A DNA stretch of 64,000 nt from Doris montereyensis. Taxonomy: Eukaryota; Mollusca; Gastropoda; Nudibranchia; Dorididae. The notes under the pieces were generated by a model. It saw only the letters and a list, made by a program, of their open reading frames with translations, made no database searches and was not told the DNA's origin. The stretch covers positions 256,001 to 320,000 of the forward strand of contig JAXRKP010000024.1 in assembly GCA_037039925.1 (NCBI GenBank). Direction: 5' to 3'. A program made the position numbers and the translations under genes. How positions within the stretch are numbered: the first letter of the stretch is position 1; every line of letters starts with the position of its first letter. This document shows, piece by piece, positions 53,701 to 64,000 of the stretch.

Positions 53701-54900
53701 TATACTATTTTCAAATAGCCCAAAATGTCAATCACATCTCATCCAATTTTTCACTATGATGCCTAAAATAATTCAAAGTTTACAGCAATAAAGTTTTATC
53801 ACTCAAATTTAAAAAACTGAGTTCTTTTCCTTATAGGCACAATCAATGTGTACGTTTTTATGTTCGTTTTTTCATATGTCCATGTTGCCATTCCAACATG
53901 AATTTCTTCCTATAATAAGGAGGCATACAGCAAATAAATAATATCAAATTGAAACCTGTTAAAAACCTCATGAAAATGAGTGGTAATTTCACTACATAGT
54001 ATAGACTGCATTGTACCAACACTAGGATCCTTTGAAACGTAGAAGGGTTGTCTGATTTAAGGATTTTATGAAAAATCCTTGAACAGTTAAGAGTTAATAC
54101 AGAGTTTACCCATAAGGTAACTTAAGAGAAAGAAAACAAAACTAAGACAAAAACAGAAATATAATTTAATGTAAGTGTGTGAGAGTAAGAAATACGTCTA
54201 CAACATGTACATTCTCTCACACAATCAAGATCATAATAATAATAACAACAGCTTTAACCGAATTCTCCATCTTGAAGTCGACCACTATTGTTTCACTCCA
54301 GTGCAGAAAGAAACGTGCTGGCGGACAGGGAGATCAGACCCTCAACTCTCTTGTGGTTTGTTTTGTTGAGTATTTTCCCTTTGTTTTTCCTCTTGACTAC
54401 AAGGAAGGTTTCAATTTCTCTCTCATCTCTCTCATAAAGTGTTTCCAAGGTTATCATCAGCTTTCTGTTTTAAATATCAACAGTACAGTGTCAATTGATA
54501 AAAGTAAGATCATTCTGACAATCCTATTACTTAACATGTTGCCAAAGTCCTACCAAAATAACCATAACTCCTCAATCTATACATGCCTCCTTAAACAAAA
54601 ATCATACAGGACCCTTTCAAAGAATTACAATACAATGTATTCCCTTACCCCTATCAGTATCAGACAATGTTTTCCTTTGGTTTGTATGAATGAGAACATA
54701 TAGTCTCTAGTGAATTGCTATCGTTTTGGCGAAAAAAACACTTTTGTTTCATTTACAAAACCTATAGTTGTCTTTTATGTTTTATACAAGTCAGATAGGC
54801 ATCGGTATGCCATATTTGACTGCTTTTTTTAGATTGCATGTGAATTTTTTGCGTGGCCAACTGCTTGGCCACCGATGACACAAAATACATTAATGCCATA
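50710..54900 (-). other. repeat-poor AT-rich block, candidate long 3' UTR
   Basis: About 4.2 kb without any repeat family seen elsewhere in the window and without a convincing ORF. A minus-strand AATAAA is at 50735-50730, near its left edge. It could be the 3' UTR of the minus-strand MTA gene that starts upstream at 63016. The largest frame inside (plus strand, 54179-54703, 174 codons) matches nothing I know. The UTR reading is inference. Confidence 0.35.
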
Positions 54901-54921
54901 GACCAAATTTTAATAATAAAA

Positions 54922-54947
54922 GGGGGTGGGGGGGGGGGGGGGGGGGG
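54922..54947. repeat. poly-G tract
   Basis: G5, T, then about 20 G, just before the LINE remnant. Confidence 0.95.
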
Positions 54948-55035
54948 AGATAAGAGAGAGAAAATGAAAGATGCATGTCAGGATTCTTATTCCTATCAAT
55001 GATAGATTGGATAGATGATGAGAAAGAGGAGTGGC

Positions 55036-55870
55036 ATAAGATGGAACTTCACCTCAATTCTAGAAGACCATGACTTTCCAGACGACAATGCCCAGCTGTC
55101 ATCGAAAATAGATGACTTATAAGAGAAAATGACACGGCTGAAAGAAAATGCGAGAAAAGTGGGACTCAAACTGAATGCTCTGAAATGTAAACTCATGAAA
55201 GTAAATAGTAAAGAGAATGAGTCATTAAAACAAGTAGCAGAAGAAGTAGACTGCTTCACATATCTAGGAGCCAATGTTGCTCAACTATTGACATCAGGAA
55301 GAGACTAGCCCTAGCCAATGCAACATTTCGAAAACTGTTCACGGTAATGTTTGCCCCAAACATCGACAGAAAAACAAAAACAATTCTATATAAAACCTTA
55401 GTCCTGTCAGTACTGTTGTATAGATGTGAAACTTGGAAGTTAACGAAAAGGGAGGAAAAAGACTCACCACCTTCCAAACAAAATGTTTGAGGTAATTCTA
55501 TACAATAAGATGGCAACAACATGTAAGCAACAAGCAAATAATGGAGATTGTAAACACAGAAAAAATCAGCAATGAGGTGAGGAGACAAGATGGTCATAGA
55601 TAAGCCACGTCTTAAGGAAGGACCCAGAAAAAGACTGTGATATTGTCTTGGGATGGACACCAGAAGAAAAAGAGAGATAGAGGACACCTTAAAACAACAT
55701 GGTGTAGAAGAATGGCGGAGAAAGAAAGGAATGGATGGAGAGGGATGGCCTTTCTAGGAAAGAGCCAGAAGAGCAGCCCAAAATTGGAGAGAACACGTTC
55801 AGGCCTTTTGTGCTTCCTGGCACAGAGCGAGTTACAGTACCAGCGGCGCCCACTTAAATGCATGAAAAAA
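55036..55870 (+). pseudogene. RTE-like LINE ORF2 C-terminal remnant
   Basis: Plus-strand frames with stops and shifts read in order: KVGLKLNALKCKLMKVNSK, EVDCFTYLGANV, RKTKTILYKTLVLSVLLY then CETWK, KDPEKDCDIVLGWTP, and KKRDRGHLKTTWCRRMAEKE then RNGW. This is the order of RTE-type non-LTR reverse transcriptases from the thumb region to the C-terminus. The element is on the opposite strand to MTA. The long minus-strand frames over it are shadows. Confidence 0.8.
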
Positions 55871-56005
55871 TGATCCGTTCACACACAATTGGTCATCATT
55901 TAGATGGAGGATAACAATGTGTAAAATGAAACTTTTTAGGGGGATGAAGTTAAGTACTAGGAATAACTGAAGTGAGCTACTTACTATGACAGCTCTCACT
56001 CTTAC

Positions 56006-63016
<7,011 letters not shown>

Positions 63017-63756
63017 CTGGGAAGGGGAAAAATATGTCTTTAAACAAGGGTTTTCACATTATATATTTTAATGTAAATGCTGGGGATTGGTGGAGGCTTG
63101 CGTTTCTCGCATTTCTCTACACATTCTAGTTGGAATCTTCCATTCAAAGAATGAGACAAAAAGTGTAAAACATTTCTACATATGAATATAACTTAGTTTC
63201 AAAAGAAACTTTTCTCTATTGGCAAGACATATAATAGAGGCAAGTTATGTGATTCATATGAAGAGAAAGGAAACATCTTGAGATAAAACACAAAGAAAGG
63301 TGAAAATTTATCACGCAGCATATATCTACAGAACAAAGGAATGAGGATCATCCAACTTGCCCAGATTTGTTGCTATGTTTGGGTTTCTTTCATTATATAA
63401 TCTAGCACTCTTGCATTACCACTTTTCCTGAGAAAATAATTGTCACAGACACTTAAATTTATGCTGGTAAAGGAAAGAACAACTTTAGAGCAAAGGCTCC
63501 ATGATCAATGGTAGCTGTTATGATTTAAAACCCAAAACTTGTCAAAGTAAGACACAGCTGCATTGACTTTATAAAAATACCATTAAAGAATTTTGTCTAG
63601 AACTGTTTGGTAAGATAACGCCAGTTCCCATATATCAACATTTAGGGACAAACACAAAGCTTAGCTGTCTAGTTAATCTAAAATTCACAAAATACAACCT
63701 TCCCTTTTCATCAACACACAGCCAGTTGTGTCAGACTAGAGATCTACAGATTGAGA

Positions 63757-64000
<244 letters not shown>

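Noticed and set aside
54179..54703. 174-codon plus-strand frame
   Set aside because: No recognised domain, no splice or codon-use support, and it lies in a block that looks like non-coding 3' UTR on the other strand.
55256..55687. 143-codon minus-strand frame
   Set aside because: Shadow of the plus-strand RTE-like remnant.
55985..56005. MTA exon extended to 55985 so that it includes a CKSESC zinc-finger start
   Set aside because: The GTAAGAG at 56005 is a better donor and gives the expected Cys at the junction; CKSESC has the wrong Cys spacing for the MTA finger.

Overview
The window is animal nuclear DNA. It holds four multi-exon protein genes with GT-AG introns, CT/GA microsatellites, and introns filled with SINE-like repeats, TIR/MITE elements and LINE remnants. 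The protein sequences are clear orthologues of human proteins but divergent. Together with the RTE-like, pogo-like and piggyBac-like relics this suggests an invertebrate, probably a lophotrochozoan and plausibly a mollusc. That assignment is inference; nothing in the window fixes the species.

Layout. 1-15749 (+): DNA polymerase eta (POLH), lacking its first exons, which lie before the window. A 27/34-bp tandem array fills the first visible intron. 15750-18970: POLH 3' flank with a tRNA-derived SINE, three piggyBac-type (TTAA) relics in or near it, and a small MITE. 18970-25018 (-): COMMD1 in three exons. About 270 bp separate the COMMD1 start codon from that of INTS7, so the two probably share a bidirectional promoter. 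25287-45008 (+): INTS7 (Integrator subunit 7), about 1010 codons in 20 exons, with a hAT-like relic and many repeats in its introns. 45009-50700: a repeat island of pogo-like and TTAA elements, a 36-base G tract and LINE pieces. 50710-54900: an apparently TE-free AT-rich block that could be a long 3' UTR on the minus strand. 55036-55870: an RTE-like LINE remnant. 56006-63016 (-): an MTA-family NuRD subunit (BAH, ELM2, SANT), lacking its first exon(s) at the window edge and, unexpectedly, lacking any recognisable zinc-finger or C-terminal exons downstream.

The four genes are unrelated housekeeping functions: translesion synthesis, endosomal recycling/NF-kB control, snRNA 3'-end processing and chromatin remodelling. 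There is no operon-like logic beyond the shared COMMD1/INTS7 promoter.

Two observations stand out. First, the reading frames of POLH, COMMD1 and INTS7 are broken at six places, each of which a single-base change in a homopolymer would repair; this most likely reflects consensus errors in the assembly. Second, the otherwise divergent TTAA-flanked elements share a core motif that matches an RFX X-box palindrome next to a YY1-like CCAATATGGCGGC sequence, and two of them keep the same short ORF. I found no CRISPR array and no operon-like novel system.
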